A DNA stretch of 64,000 nucleotides from contig NZ_CP074373.1 in the NCBI RefSeq assembly GCF_021560035.1, forward strand, positions 926,001 to 990,000. Direction: 5' to 3'. The stretch is from Virgibacillus sp. NKC19-16. GTDB taxonomy: Bacteria > Bacillota > Bacilli > Bacillales > Amphibacillaceae. The position numbers and the translations under genes are program-made. Numbering within the stretch: position 1 is the first letter of the stretch; each line of letters starts with the position of its first letter. The notes beneath the pieces are model-generated. The model was not told the origin of the DNA. It saw only the letters and a program-made list of their open reading frames with translations, and did no database searches. Below, one piece after another: positions 33,800 to 42,718 of the stretch.

Positions 33800-34672
33800 T
33801 TGCGGAGTCTAAAGTTATTGCTTAGTATTTTGGTGTCAGTAGCCGTTTTAAGTGCTTGTGGTAATACGGACGAAAGTGATACAGGAAATGGCGAAGAAAA
33901 TAATACAGATGAAAAATGGGAAGAAATACAGGATGCTGGAGAGATTGTTGTAGGGACAGCCGGTACATTATTTCCAGCTTCTTATTATGAAGGAGAAGAG
34001 GGAAATCAGGATCAACTTACAGGGTATAATGTAGAAGTTGCCCGCGCGATTGGTGATCGTTTAGGTTTAGAAACCAATTTTGAAATAATGGGCTTTGATT
34101 CCATGTTAACTGCCCTGGACACAGGCCGTGTTGATATGATTCAAGCAGGCCCAAGGGAAGAAAGTAGAGGAAAATTTGGGTTTAGTGACCCTGTTAAATA
34201 CTCGTATTCCACGATGGTTGTTCGTTCAGATGACCACTCCGGAATAGAAACACTGGAAGATATAGAAGGGAAAAAAGCGGGTGGAGCAGCTACGACTGTC
34301 TATAGTGATATTGCCAGGGAGTTTGGTGCAGAAGTGGCTACATATGGAAATGCTCCAAATGAAGCTTACTTAAGGGATGTGAATAATGGAAGAACAGACT
34401 TCGTGATTAATGATTATTATTTACAAAGCTTGGGCTTAACCGAATTTCCAGAGTTCGATATTGAAATACACCCGGATTTAAAATTTCACTCTACAACAAA
34501 TAATGTGGTAGTAGATAAAGAGGCTGACGTGTTCTTAGAAAACGTAAATGAAGCTATTGCTGATATGAAAGAAGATGGTACGCTTACTGAAATATCAGAG
34601 GAATTTTTTGAAGGTAAGGATGTTTCTAAAGAACCAGAAGAGGATATTGTCGAAATTGAAGGTATCGAATAA
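33800..34672 (+). CDS. Amino-acid ABC transporter substrate-binding lipoprotein
   Basis: A 290-residue family 3 solute-binding protein. The N-terminus is a lipoprotein signal with lipobox LSAC (Cys20), followed by an acidic linker. The binding domain shows GEIVVGTAGTLFPASYY, LTGYNVEVARAIGDRLGL, FDSMLTALDTGRVDMIQAG and GKKAGG, typical of polar amino acid or cystine binders. The start is TTG with AAGGGGG upstream. Its partner permease follows; no ATPase gene does. Confidence 0.9.
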   Translation: MRSLKLLLSILVSVAVLSACGNTDESDTGNGEENNTDEKWEEIQDAGEIVVGTAGTLFPASYYEGEEGNQDQLTGYNVEVARAIGDRLGLETNFEIMGFDSMLTALDTGRVDMIQAGPREESRGKFGFSDPVKYSYSTMVVRSDDHSGIETLEDIEGKKAGGAATTVYSDIAREFGAEVATYGNAPNEAYLRDVNNGRTDFVINDYYLQSLGLTEFPEFDIEIHPDLKFHSTTNNVVVDKEADVFLENVNEAIADMKEDGTLTEISEEFFEGKDVSKEPEEDIVEIEGIE

Positions 34673-34747
34673 AATTTAGAGCAAGACTTGCAATAGGAAG
34701 AAGACATTGAAGAAGTAAAAGGATTAGAACTATAGGGAGAATTGCTA

Positions 34748-35431
34748 ATGGACTTTAATGGGTTTGATTTCGGTGGTTTATTTGATGTTGAACTGGCTTT
34801 GGAAAGCTTGCCTTTTATTCTTGAAGGGATCCCAATGACACTTCTTGTAGCTATTGTGGGGATGGCGATCGGGCTTGTACTGGGACTGTTATTGGCTTTA
34901 GCACGTAGTTCGAAGCGAGTTGTACTTCGCTGGCCAGCGCGTCTATATATATCATTTATGCGCGGAACGCCAATGCTTGTATTTTTGTTTATATTATATT
35001 TTGGGCTGCCTGTTGTTGGGATAGAACTCACAGCAGTAATGGCAGCATCCCTCGGATTTGGTTTAAACAGTGCCGCGTACATTGCTGAAATCGATCGTTC
35101 CGCCTTGAACAGTATCGACAACGGGCAATGGGAATCAGCGAGAGCTTTGAATATAAGCTACTGGCCAACATTGCGAACAATCATATTGCCTCAAGCAACA
35201 AGAATAGCAATCCCTCCATTGACCAGTGTGTTCATGGATGTCGTTAAGGGAACTTCCTTAGCAGCGGTAATTACAGTGCCGGAGCTTTTTCAAAAAACAC
35301 AGATTGTTGCTGGAAGAGAATTTGATGCAATGACAATGTATGTCTTGGTCGCTTTGATTTATTGGCCGATATGTATATTGATCGGCTTCATGCAGGATCG
35401 ATTGGAATTAAGATATAGCAGGTTTTTGTAA
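34748..35431 (+). CDS. Amino-acid ABC transporter permease
   Basis: The 228-residue product is an inner-membrane HisM-type permease with about five segments: PMTLLVAIVGMAIGLVLGLLLA near the start, YISFMRGTPMLVFLFILYFGLP, and the ATPase-coupling loop ESARALNISYWPTLRTIILPQATRIAIPPL. I chose the ATG at 34748 (GGGAGA upstream) over the TTG at 34742. It pairs with the preceding lipoprotein. The usual ATP-binding gene is missing, so the transporter must borrow an ATPase encoded elsewhere or be incomplete. Confidence 0.92.
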   Translation: MDFNGFDFGGLFDVELALESLPFILEGIPMTLLVAIVGMAIGLVLGLLLALARSSKRVVLRWPARLYISFMRGTPMLVFLFILYFGLPVVGIELTAVMAASLGFGLNSAAYIAEIDRSALNSIDNGQWESARALNISYWPTLRTIILPQATRIAIPPLTSVFMDVVKGTSLAAVITVPELFQKTQIVAGREFDAMTMYVLVALIYWPICILIGFMQDRLELRYSRFL

Positions 35432-35436
35432 ATCGA

Positions 35437-35467
35437 AAAGACACTCAGGTTGCGTGAGTGTCTTTTT
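35437..35467 (+). terminator. Terminator after the ABC permease gene
   Basis: AAGACACTCA pairs with TGAGTGTCTT, followed by TTT. Confidence 0.85.
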
Positions 35468-35470
35468 GCT

Positions 35471-35898
35471 TAGCTCTTTTTGTGAGTATTGTTGCTTTTT
35501 AAATCTTCGCAGTTGATATAAAATGCGACTTAGCATACCGCTACGGAAATACACTACGCTTTCCGCGGGCGGCTGCTGAGCCTCCTTGTGCTGGCGCACG
35601 GCGGAGTCTCACCTAGGCCTCTGCTCCCGCAGGAGTCTCCGTGTATTTCCTTCGCTAGCATTGGCGTACTATATATTATTCGTGTAATACTAGTCAGGGA
35701 TCGTTCCGGGCAGTCGACTCCTGCGGGAACAGCACGTGTCCGAAGACCCCGCAGCGGTGGTTTTCCGCGAGGAGGCTGAGGCCGTGCCCGCGGAAAGCGA
35801 CTGCCCGGAACGATCCCGGACGGCGGCGAGTATTGGATATAATGTCGCAGTTTGGTATTTGTTGTGTCAAAAGCAACAATCTTTTAGAAAACAGCCTT
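35471..35898. mobile_element. MITE-like repeat element with two GC-rich hairpins
   Basis: The best preserved of the four elements. Its ends are imperfect inverted repeats of about 29 bp (TAGCTCTTTTTGTGAGTATT then GTTGCTTTT; and, from the other side, AGGCTGTTTTCTAAAAGATT then GTTGCTTTT). The first hairpin has arms at 35545-35554 and 35641-35650 (GGAAATACAC/GTGTATTTCC). The second has perfect 20-bp arms at 35697-35716 and 35798-35817. No transposase. The right end runs into the MFS gene and supplies its stop codon. Confidence 0.75.
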
Positions 35899-37047
35899 TT
35901 GTTTAAAATAAATCGCCACAATAATAATCACCAGTACTGCCACAATCAAATAAAAGAAAGAAATACCTGGGAAAAGCTCCACATACCAGCCGCCGAGTAG
36001 GGGGCCGCTAATACTTCCTAAGCTGAACGTGATTCCTACCATCAGATTGCCTGCAGGAAGTAAATTTCCTGGCAGTAAGTCGGTCATGTAGGAGATTCCC
36101 AGTGAAAATAGCGAGCCGACAAACATCCCTGCCAATGTAAACAATATAAACAAAGCAACCACAGATGATTCTAAAGCTGCAGCCAACGCAAAACAAGCCG
36201 TTCCTGCGGTTAAAACAAAAAGAAGAATGGTCCTTCGTCCAAACCGATCACTTAACATTCCTAATGGCAGCTGTGTAATGAGACTTCCTGCAGCAAAGCA
36301 AGGAATAATTAATGATAACATACCGACATCATGACCGATCCGTATCCCATAAATCGGGAAAATACTATGCAGCGATGCTTCGAGAAATCCGTAGCCAAAT
36401 CCTGGCAGGAGCGCTACCCAGGCTATTTTTCCTGTTTGAAGGAATCTCCCAATGGAATTTGTAGTACTAACTGTATCAATATCCCTCTCTGGCCATTTAT
36501 TGCGTACAAATAGCATCGATGACCATACAAGTATGCTAAGAATTGCTGATACGATAAAAGGAAGGGCTTCATTTACCGCCAATAATTGCGTCATCAGAGG
36601 TCCGAGTGCGAAACCTAAACCAAAAAACATCCCGTAATAAGCAATGCTCCTGCCCCTTGTTTCTTTTGTTGCAGCTGTGGTGATCCAAGTCTGTGTGCCA
36701 AAGTGCAGCATTTGATCCCCGATACCAACTGTCACACGAAGGATAAACCAAAACCATAGGGCTTCCCATAACGGAAATAGCGTCAAGGAAATAAATACAA
36801 GCATACCACCAACGATGATGATTGGCTTGAATCCGAATCGCTGCATTGGTTTTTCCATAAATGGAGAAGCTATAAGTACACCAATATATAAGCCGGTAGC
36901 ATGAAGGCCATTGACCGAAGATGGGACACCATTTTGTTCCAAAATAATCGACAAAAGCGGTAGTAACATCCCTTGTGAAAAGCCGGAAATAGTTACAAGC
37001 GCAATTAATATCCAGAATCTAGTTTTTGCAGATACCATTTTGTTCAT
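35884..37047 (-). CDS. MFS transporter, 12 membrane segments (YfkF-like)
   Basis: The 387-residue product has 12 hydrophobic segments and the major facilitator marker LSDRFGRRTILL in the middle loop (PLGMLSDRFGRR). Substrate unknown; drug-efflux-like. In B. subtilis an MFS gene (yfkF) also neighbours yfkD and yfkH, so this may be the same gene. The start at 37047 has only a weak ribosome site; the ATG at 37038 is possible. The last five residues and stop codon lie within the end of a repeat element, which may have replaced the original C-terminus. Confidence 0.85.
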   Translation of the reverse strand: MNKMVSAKTRFWILIALVTISGFSQGMLLPLLSIILEQNGVPSSVNGLHATGLYIGVLIASPFMEKPMQRFGFKPIIIVGGMLVFISLTLFPLWEALWFWFILRVTVGIGDQMLHFGTQTWITTAATKETRGRSIAYYGMFFGLGFALGPLMTQLLAVNEALPFIVSAILSILVWSSMLFVRNKWPERDIDTVSTTNSIGRFLQTGKIAWVALLPGFGYGFLEASLHSIFPIYGIRIGHDVGMLSLIIPCFAAGSLITQLPLGMLSDRFGRRTILLFVLTAGTACFALAAALESSVVALFILFTLAGMFVGSLFSLGISYMTDLLPGNLLPAGNLMVGITFSLGSISGPLLGGWYVELFPGISFFYLIVAVLVIIIVAIYFKQKAVF

Positions 37048-37195
37048 CCGTTCATTTCGTCATTTGCATGATTCTAATTTAATTGCTTTCGTCTGGAAGG
37101 TCAATGCTTAGAAACTGTTATTTGATAAAATTTAGGTTATTATAGAATCAATAATGGAAATATATAAGGACAAGCATAAAAATGGAGGGGATAAC

Positions 37196-37588
37196 ATGGA
37201 ACTTTATCTAAAAGAAAATGGCATGCGAGCAGATTTGAATTATGGTGAACTAACTGTTTCGGGAAATGAGGATTATGGATTCCGACCATTTCAGCTAATG
37301 GTAGCGTCTATTGCTGGCTGCAGCGGATCCGTATTTCGTAAAATTTTGGAAAAACAACGTACTGAAATTGAAGATCTGATTATTAATGCAGAGGTTGTCA
37401 GAAATCCGGAAGAAGCAAATCGAATTGAAGAAATTTCCTTGGTTTTCACGGTGAAAGGCTATAATCTTGACCCGGAAAAACTTTATAAAAACCTGGAAAT
37501 ATCCCGAAAAAACTGTTCTATGGTTCGCTCTGTAGAGGATAGTATCAAAATTAAAGAGCGTATCGAAAGTATTGAATTAAGCAGGTAA
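37196..37588 (+). CDS. OsmC-like protein
   Basis: The 130-residue product is of the OsmC/YhfA peroxidase-like fold. Two cysteines stand in the right places: IAGCSGSVFRKIL, at the start of the long helix, and KNCSMVRSV near the C-terminus. These proteins reduce organic peroxides or act on sulfur species. I chose the ATG at 37196, preceded by GGAGGGG; the upstream ATG at 37154 has no good site. Confidence 0.88.
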   Translation: MELYLKENGMRADLNYGELTVSGNEDYGFRPFQLMVASIAGCSGSVFRKILEKQRTEIEDLIINAEVVRNPEEANRIEEISLVFTVKGYNLDPEKLYKNLEISRKNCSMVRSVEDSIKIKERIESIELSR

Positions 37589-37651
37589 AAAATCAAGGTA
37601 TAATATTCATGTATCCGAAAAAGCTATAGGAAAAGGAAAGGAATGGGATAC

Positions 37652-38458
37652 ATGAAGAAAAGAAGTAATTATGCAATTGTAATAATTGTATGCTTTTACG
37701 CCTTTTTATTACCGGTAATTAGTTTTGCTGAAGAAAAGGAAGAGGATAAGACGGACGATCCCTTTGAACCCCCTGCTCACGTTCTCACGATATCGAAGGA
37801 AAATACATTTCCTAATTCAGGTGAGGATCAAGAGGTCATTGAGCCAAGCGAATTAACGCAGGAATTAATTGATGAACTCGATATCCCGATTGAAAATCCT
37901 GAATTAATTAAGATGCTTAATGAGACATCCTTAGATCCATCCCCAATTGCATTTGGCTATCGTGGAATGGTCTATGTTGGAAGATGGCCGCTCAATTATG
38001 AGTCAACGGAAACAACCGTTAATTGGGAGTATCAGGGAATAAACACGAATGAACTTAATAATTTGGGCGGGGACACCGATCAGGAAATGAATTACGTACA
38101 ACAAGAGGATAAGGAAATAAAAGGTGCGCTTACGAATAAAATTTCTGATCCTGAAGATGTGAAAAAGATGATGTTATTAAAATCAGAAGAAAAGACAGAG
38201 CTACCACTTTCCTATGAGACAACAATTGGAAAAAATACAAAGAAGGATAATTCATATAATGTTCCTGTCGAAAAACAAGCCGAATTACAAGCATATGCCC
38301 CGGCTGTAAGCGAAAAAGGGCAAGTGACCTTTGGTGAAGTTTATATTCAATTAAAAGGATCGAACAAGTCCATCGCTATCAAAAACGTAACAAAACAGGG
38401 TATCGGTTCGTGGATACCAATTCAGGACCATATTTCCTTCTCGTTCCAGTTGAAATAG
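37652..38458 (+). CDS. yfkD: YfkD-like exported protein
   Basis: A 268-residue protein with an N-terminal signal or anchor (YAIVIIVCFYAFLLPVISFA) followed by an acidic linker and a soluble domain (PSPIAFGYRGMVYVGRWPLNYES, TVNWEYQ). This is the YfkD family of spore-formers, function unknown. I chose the ATG at 37652, nine bases after AAAGGA; the ATG at 37643 is too close to that site. Confidence 0.85.
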   Translation: MKKRSNYAIVIIVCFYAFLLPVISFAEEKEEDKTDDPFEPPAHVLTISKENTFPNSGEDQEVIEPSELTQELIDELDIPIENPELIKMLNETSLDPSPIAFGYRGMVYVGRWPLNYESTETTVNWEYQGINTNELNNLGGDTDQEMNYVQQEDKEIKGALTNKISDPEDVKKMMLLKSEEKTELPLSYETTIGKNTKKDNSYNVPVEKQAELQAYAPAVSEKGQVTFGEVYIQLKGSNKSIAIKNVTKQGIGSWIPIQDHISFSFQLK

Positions 38459-38468
38459 GACTATTCGA

Positions 38469-38503
38469 AAAAGAGCCCTTGTATCTTGAAAGGGCTCTTT
38501 TTA
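38469..38503 (+). terminator. Terminator after yfkD
   Basis: AAGAGCCCTT pairs with AAGGGCTCTT, followed by TTT. Confidence 0.85.
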
Positions 38504-38644
38504 CATATATTAAGACGTAAATTACTGCACATAAAATTTTAATCAAAGGGTTGATTTTTATACTTTAATACTTTATCATAGTGAAGTAATAAAGTTAAAC
38601 ATAATTAAACCATAAAGATATAGAAAGCGAAAGGGGAAGCAAGT

Positions 38645-39958
38645 ATGGAGTGGGTTGTCGTTGTCTCAGTATTAGTCATGATAATTCTTAGTTTACTGCG
38701 GGTAAATGTCATTATAGCAATTATAGCGGCCTCTATCACTGCTGGTTTAATGGCAGGACTTGGAGTTGTCGAATCGATTGAAATGATGGTAGCTGGAATG
38801 GGGGGGCAGGCGAATACAGCGTTAAGTTATATCTTGCTAGGTGCTTTTGCAGTAGCAATTAGCTACACGGGAATAACTACTATTCTCGTAAACTTTCTTA
38901 TTCGTGTATTAACAGGTAAGAAAACGATGCTTATGCTGGCAATTGCCGGTGTGGCGTCATTATCACAAAATGCAGTTCCTGTGCATATTGCATTCGTACC
39001 AATTTTAATCCCGCCATTATTAAAACTTTTTGATCAAATGCGTGTGGATCGACGCGGCGTTGCAACTGCACTGACATTTGGCCTGAAAGCACCATATGTC
39101 ATGATTCCGGCTGGTTTTGGATTGCTTTTTCACAACACCATTGTGGACGGTATGGAACAAAACGGAGCAGCACCAATAACCGTTGGAGAAACGGCTTTGG
39201 CAATGCTTATTCCTGGTTTGGGTATGGTTTTTGGTCTACTAATCGCTATATTTATAACGTATCGCAAGGACCGTGATGCTATAGAGGGAGCAGGTGGAGC
39301 TGGAAGTACGCTAATAGAACCTGAGGTAGAAAAAGTTACATTTAATATAAAACATTTCCTAACACTTGTTGCTATAGTAGCTGCATTGATTGTACAAATT
39401 ATTACTGATAATCTAATTGCTGGTGCCTTGACTGGGCTGGTATTAATGTTTGCCTTCATTGTAGTACCATTTAAAAACGGTGAAAAGATAGTTACAGAAG
39501 GTATCAGCATGATGGGTATGATTGCGTTTGTTATGCTGGTTGCTGCCGGATTTGGAAATGTTTTAACGGAAACTGGAGCGGTGGCTGCGTTAGTTGAAGC
39601 CTCCTCGGGCTTTTTAGGTGATAATAAAGCAGTGATTGCATTTATATTATTGTTTGTTGGCCTGCTTATAACAATGGGAATAGGCTCATCTTTTGGTACG
39701 ATACCGATTATCGCTGCATTGTATGTACCGATTTGTATGGCAGCAGGATTTTCACCACTGGCAACCGCAACATTAGTTGGTACTGCCGGTGCGTTAGGCG
39801 ACGCAGGTTCACCGGCTTCAGATAGTACACTGGGGACTACAGCAGGTTTGAACGCAGATGGTAAGCATCATCATATTTGGGACACAGTTGTTCCGACATT
39901 CATCCACTTTAATATTCCGTTATTTATATTTGGATGGATCGCTGCACTCATTTTATAA
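38645..39958 (+). CDS. Na+/H+ antiporter NhaC-type (YuiF-like)
   Basis: The 437-residue product has about 11-12 hydrophobic segments and belongs to the ion transporter superfamily near NhaC and YuiF. Recognisable parts are GVASLSQNAVPVHIAFVPILIPPLL, GIGSSFGTIPIIAALYVPIC and GTAGALGDAGSPASDSTLG. It is expected in the cytoplasmic membrane, exchanging sodium or an organic cation for protons; some relatives move amino acids instead. AGGGGAAG precedes the ATG. Single gene. Confidence 0.82.
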   Translation: MEWVVVVSVLVMIILSLLRVNVIIAIIAASITAGLMAGLGVVESIEMMVAGMGGQANTALSYILLGAFAVAISYTGITTILVNFLIRVLTGKKTMLMLAIAGVASLSQNAVPVHIAFVPILIPPLLKLFDQMRVDRRGVATALTFGLKAPYVMIPAGFGLLFHNTIVDGMEQNGAAPITVGETALAMLIPGLGMVFGLLIAIFITYRKDRDAIEGAGGAGSTLIEPEVEKVTFNIKHFLTLVAIVAALIVQIITDNLIAGALTGLVLMFAFIVVPFKNGEKIVTEGISMMGMIAFVMLVAAGFGNVLTETGAVAALVEASSGFLGDNKAVIAFILLFVGLLITMGIGSSFGTIPIIAALYVPICMAAGFSPLATATLVGTAGALGDAGSPASDSTLGTTAGLNADGKHHHIWDTVVPTFIHFNIPLFIFGWIAALIL

Positions 39959-40012
39959 GTGAATAATGAAGCACGAAATAGGAAAAGGTAAGGAAAAAGA
40001 AGGTGGGTTGTT

Positions 40013-40813
40013 ATGCGGAAATGTACGCTTATGACAATAGTCATCGTTTTTCTTACCTTTTTTATTGGCAGTCTGCAGCTGGAGACTAAGGCGTCCAATG
40101 GGTATGGATGGGGATTTAAAAAAAACACAAATCATGAAGTCCCTGATATTGGAGCATATCAGGATATCTTAAATAAATATGGTGCTTATTATGCAGACAA
40201 TTCCGGGGAGAAGAATATTTACTTAACATTTGATAATGGCTATGAAGAAGGTTATACGGATGAAGTATTAGATGTATTGCAAAAAGAAGATGTACCAGCA
40301 ACTTTCTTTGTGACAGGACATTATGTGGAGAGTCAACCGGATCTTATCGAACGGATGGTGGATGAAGGACACATTGTTGGAAATCATTCCTATCATCATC
40401 CGGATTTCACAGTAATATCCAAAGAATCCATGAGAAAAGAACTTGAGGACCTTGAAGAGGCGGTTGCAGAGGTATCTGATCAAAAAGAGTTAAAATATCT
40501 CAGGCCTCCAAAGGGAGTTTTTAGTGAGGAAACGTTAGATTGGGCAAATGAACTCGGTTATATTCATGTCTTTTGGTCATTGGCTTTCGTTGATTGGGAG
40601 ACGAGCAATCAAAAAGGATGGGAATATGCCTTTGATCAAATTATGGAGCAAATTCATCCCGGAGCGGTGATGCTCCTCCATACCGTTTCAGCAGATAACG
40701 CAGAAGCATTGGAGCATTTAATTACAGAACTTAAAGCTCAAGGGTATACCTTCAGGAGCTTGGATGATTTTGTGCTAAAAGATAAACTTCCTGAAGGGAT
40801 TTATGGGTACTAA
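40013..40813 (+). CDS. pdaA: Delta-lactam-biosynthetic de-N-acetylase PdaA
   Basis: PdaA removes the acetyl group from muramic acid during synthesis of spore cortex peptidoglycan, which is needed for germination. The 266-residue product has a signal segment (TIVIVFLTFFIGSL) and a NodB deacetylase domain: the catalytic motif reads TFDNGYEEGYT, the metal motif NHSYHHPDF, then LRPPKGVFSE and PGAVMLLHT. The TFDNG variant, where most deacetylases have TFDDG, is typical of PdaA. GAAGGTGG precedes the ATG. Confidence 0.93.
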   Translation: MRKCTLMTIVIVFLTFFIGSLQLETKASNGYGWGFKKNTNHEVPDIGAYQDILNKYGAYYADNSGEKNIYLTFDNGYEEGYTDEVLDVLQKEDVPATFFVTGHYVESQPDLIERMVDEGHIVGNHSYHHPDFTVISKESMRKELEDLEEAVAEVSDQKELKYLRPPKGVFSEETLDWANELGYIHVFWSLAFVDWETSNQKGWEYAFDQIMEQIHPGAVMLLHTVSADNAEALEHLITELKAQGYTFRSLDDFVLKDKLPEGIYGY

Positions 40814-40818
40814 TAATG

Positions 40819-40849
40819 CACGAGGCAGAGATTATCTGTCTCGTGTTTT
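40819..40849 (+). terminator. Terminator after pdaA
   Basis: CACGAGGCAGA pairs with TCTGTCTCGTG, followed by TTTTC. Confidence 0.85.
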
Positions 40850-40930
40850 CATTTACAGTGTGCAATATTTATTTAAAATTTTCCTAACCTTTGCTATACT
40901 AAACAGTACATTAGCATTGGGGGTTATACA

Positions 40931-42508
40931 ATGGAAAAGCAAGAATTAATTGCTCCAAAGGATTATAATATTGTGATGGAAATGGAGCAATACGCGACAG
41001 ACCCGATGAAAAAAGCCTTAATATGGCAGAATGACAACGGTGATTCGAAGGAAATTACCTATGCTGATCTGATGAAAAATGTAAATCGTATTGGAAATGC
41101 TTTTTTGGAAAAAGGATTAAAAAAAGGCGACAAGATTCTTATTATGATTCCACGCCTCATTGAGGCTTATGAAGTTTATCTGGCAGCACTGAAAACAGGG
41201 ATCATTATTATTCCAAGCTCTGAGATGTTAAAAACGCGTGATCTACAATATCGTGTCAGTCATGGGGAGGTACGCGGTGTTGTAAGTTATTATCCTTTTG
41301 TTGACCAATACAAGGGTATACAAGAATATGATCAATTAACCAAATTTGTTGTTGGAGGACATGCAGATGGCTGGCACCTGCTGGATGAGCTGAAGGAAAA
41401 TGCTTCCGAGCAGTTAGAAATAGCTGCTACAACTCGTGATGATATCGCTTTTTTGCCGTATACTTCGGGCACGACAGGCAATCCAAAGGGAGTCGTACAT
41501 ACCCATGGCTGGGGTTTTGCGCATTTGAAAACAGCATCGGAAAATTGGTTAGTTATCAATGAAGGGGATAAAGTTTGGGCGACAGCGGGTCCCGGCTGGC
41601 AAAAATGGGTTTGGAGTCCATTTCTATCGGTGCTTGGATCAGGTGCGACAGGTTTTGTCTATAACGGAAAATTCGACCCAAACACCTATTTGCAATTGCT
41701 TCAGGATAACGAAATAAATGTATTATGCTGTACGCCGACAGAGTATCGTATTATGGCAAAGGTCGATAATTTAGACGACTATCAATTCCCTGCGCTTCAT
41801 AGTGCAGTGTCTGCTGGTGAGCCATTGAACGTTGAAGTCATTGATATTTTTCGAAAATATTTTGATATAACGGTTCGCGATGGCTATGGCCAAACGGAAA
41901 ACACATTGCTATTAGGTTTCCTGAAAGGTATGGAGGTACGACCAGGTTCCATGGGCAAACCAACACCAGGTAACGATGTGGAAGTAATTAATGAAGACGG
42001 GCGTCCTGCAGCCGTTAATGAAGTCGGCGACATCGCTGTTAAACTGGATTCTCCAGCATTGTTCAGAGAGTATTATAAGGACATGGAACGAACGAAAATG
42101 TCATTGAGAGGCGATTACTATATCACAGGAGATCAGGCCTCAAAAGATGAAGATGGATACTTCTGGTTTGAAGGGCGCAGGGATGACATCATCATCAGTT
42201 CCGGCTACACGATTGGCCCGTTTGAAGTGGAGGATGCTTTGGTCAAACACCCCTATGTTCAGGAATGCGCAGTTGTTGCAAGCCCAGACGAAATCCGCGG
42301 AAATCTGGTAAAAGCCTTTATTGTATTGAAGGAAAATGTGGATAAAAATAATACGGGCTTGGTCAAAGAATTACAGGATCATGTTAAGGATTCAACCGCG
42401 CCATATAAATACCCGAGACTGATTGAATTCATTGAGGAGCTACCGAAGACCACATCAGGGAAGATTCGGAGAGTTGAACTGAGGGAAAAAGAAAAGCAGG
42501 TTTTGTAA
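40931..42508 (+). CDS. Acyl-CoA synthetase, AMP-forming (YtcI/MbcS type)
   Basis: The 525-residue product activates a carboxylic acid to its CoA thioester by way of an acyl-adenylate. AMP-binding motif YTSGTTGNPKGVVHTH lies near 176-192, DGYGQTEN near 317, GDYYITGDQASKDEDGYFWFEGR further on and the catalytic lysine in TTSGKIRRVEL near the C-terminus. The layout matches the medium- or branched-chain acyl-CoA synthetases such as YtcI/MbcS. GGGGG precedes the ATG. Single gene; substrate not fixed by sequence. Confidence 0.9.
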   Translation: MEKQELIAPKDYNIVMEMEQYATDPMKKALIWQNDNGDSKEITYADLMKNVNRIGNAFLEKGLKKGDKILIMIPRLIEAYEVYLAALKTGIIIIPSSEMLKTRDLQYRVSHGEVRGVVSYYPFVDQYKGIQEYDQLTKFVVGGHADGWHLLDELKENASEQLEIAATTRDDIAFLPYTSGTTGNPKGVVHTHGWGFAHLKTASENWLVINEGDKVWATAGPGWQKWVWSPFLSVLGSGATGFVYNGKFDPNTYLQLLQDNEINVLCCTPTEYRIMAKVDNLDDYQFPALHSAVSAGEPLNVEVIDIFRKYFDITVRDGYGQTENTLLLGFLKGMEVRPGSMGKPTPGNDVEVINEDGRPAAVNEVGDIAVKLDSPALFREYYKDMERTKMSLRGDYYITGDQASKDEDGYFWFEGRRDDIIISSGYTIGPFEVEDALVKHPYVQECAVVASPDEIRGNLVKAFIVLKENVDKNNTGLVKELQDHVKDSTAPYKYPRLIEFIEELPKTTSGKIRRVELREKEKQVL

Positions 42509-42530
42509 ATTAATCAATATAACTTAAATA

Positions 42531-42563
42531 GAAACCTAATCTTATTCAGATTAGGTTTCTTTG
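42531..42563 (+). terminator. Terminator after the acyl-CoA synthetase gene
   Basis: GAAACCTAATCT pairs with AGATTAGGTTTC, followed by TTTG. Confidence 0.85.
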
Positions 42564-42585
42564 ACTTTTTCAAGTGTGGGCTATC

Positions 42586-42718
42586 GCCGAATAAACGTAC
42601 ACCAATGCGGGACGAGAACCCCATATCGCGGAACAAACTCATCCGCGCGCGGGACTACAGCCTCTCTTCGCGGAACAATTCCGACCGTGCGCGGGACAAC
42701 AGTCCCCCATCGCGGAAT
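42586..42718. repeat. Array of seven degenerate repeats with exact 21-bp period
   Basis: The core GCGGGAC/GCGGAAC begins at 42607, 42628, 42649, 42670, 42691 and 42712, with a weaker copy GCCGAAT at 42586, always 21 bp apart. From 42607 on, GGGAC and GGAAC alternate strictly, so there is also a 42-bp super-period. On the plus strand it reads as heptapeptides starting RGT, but no gene signals are seen. It lies between the acyl-CoA synthetase terminator and the clpE promoters; 42720-42930 holds nothing I recognise. Confidence 0.88.
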
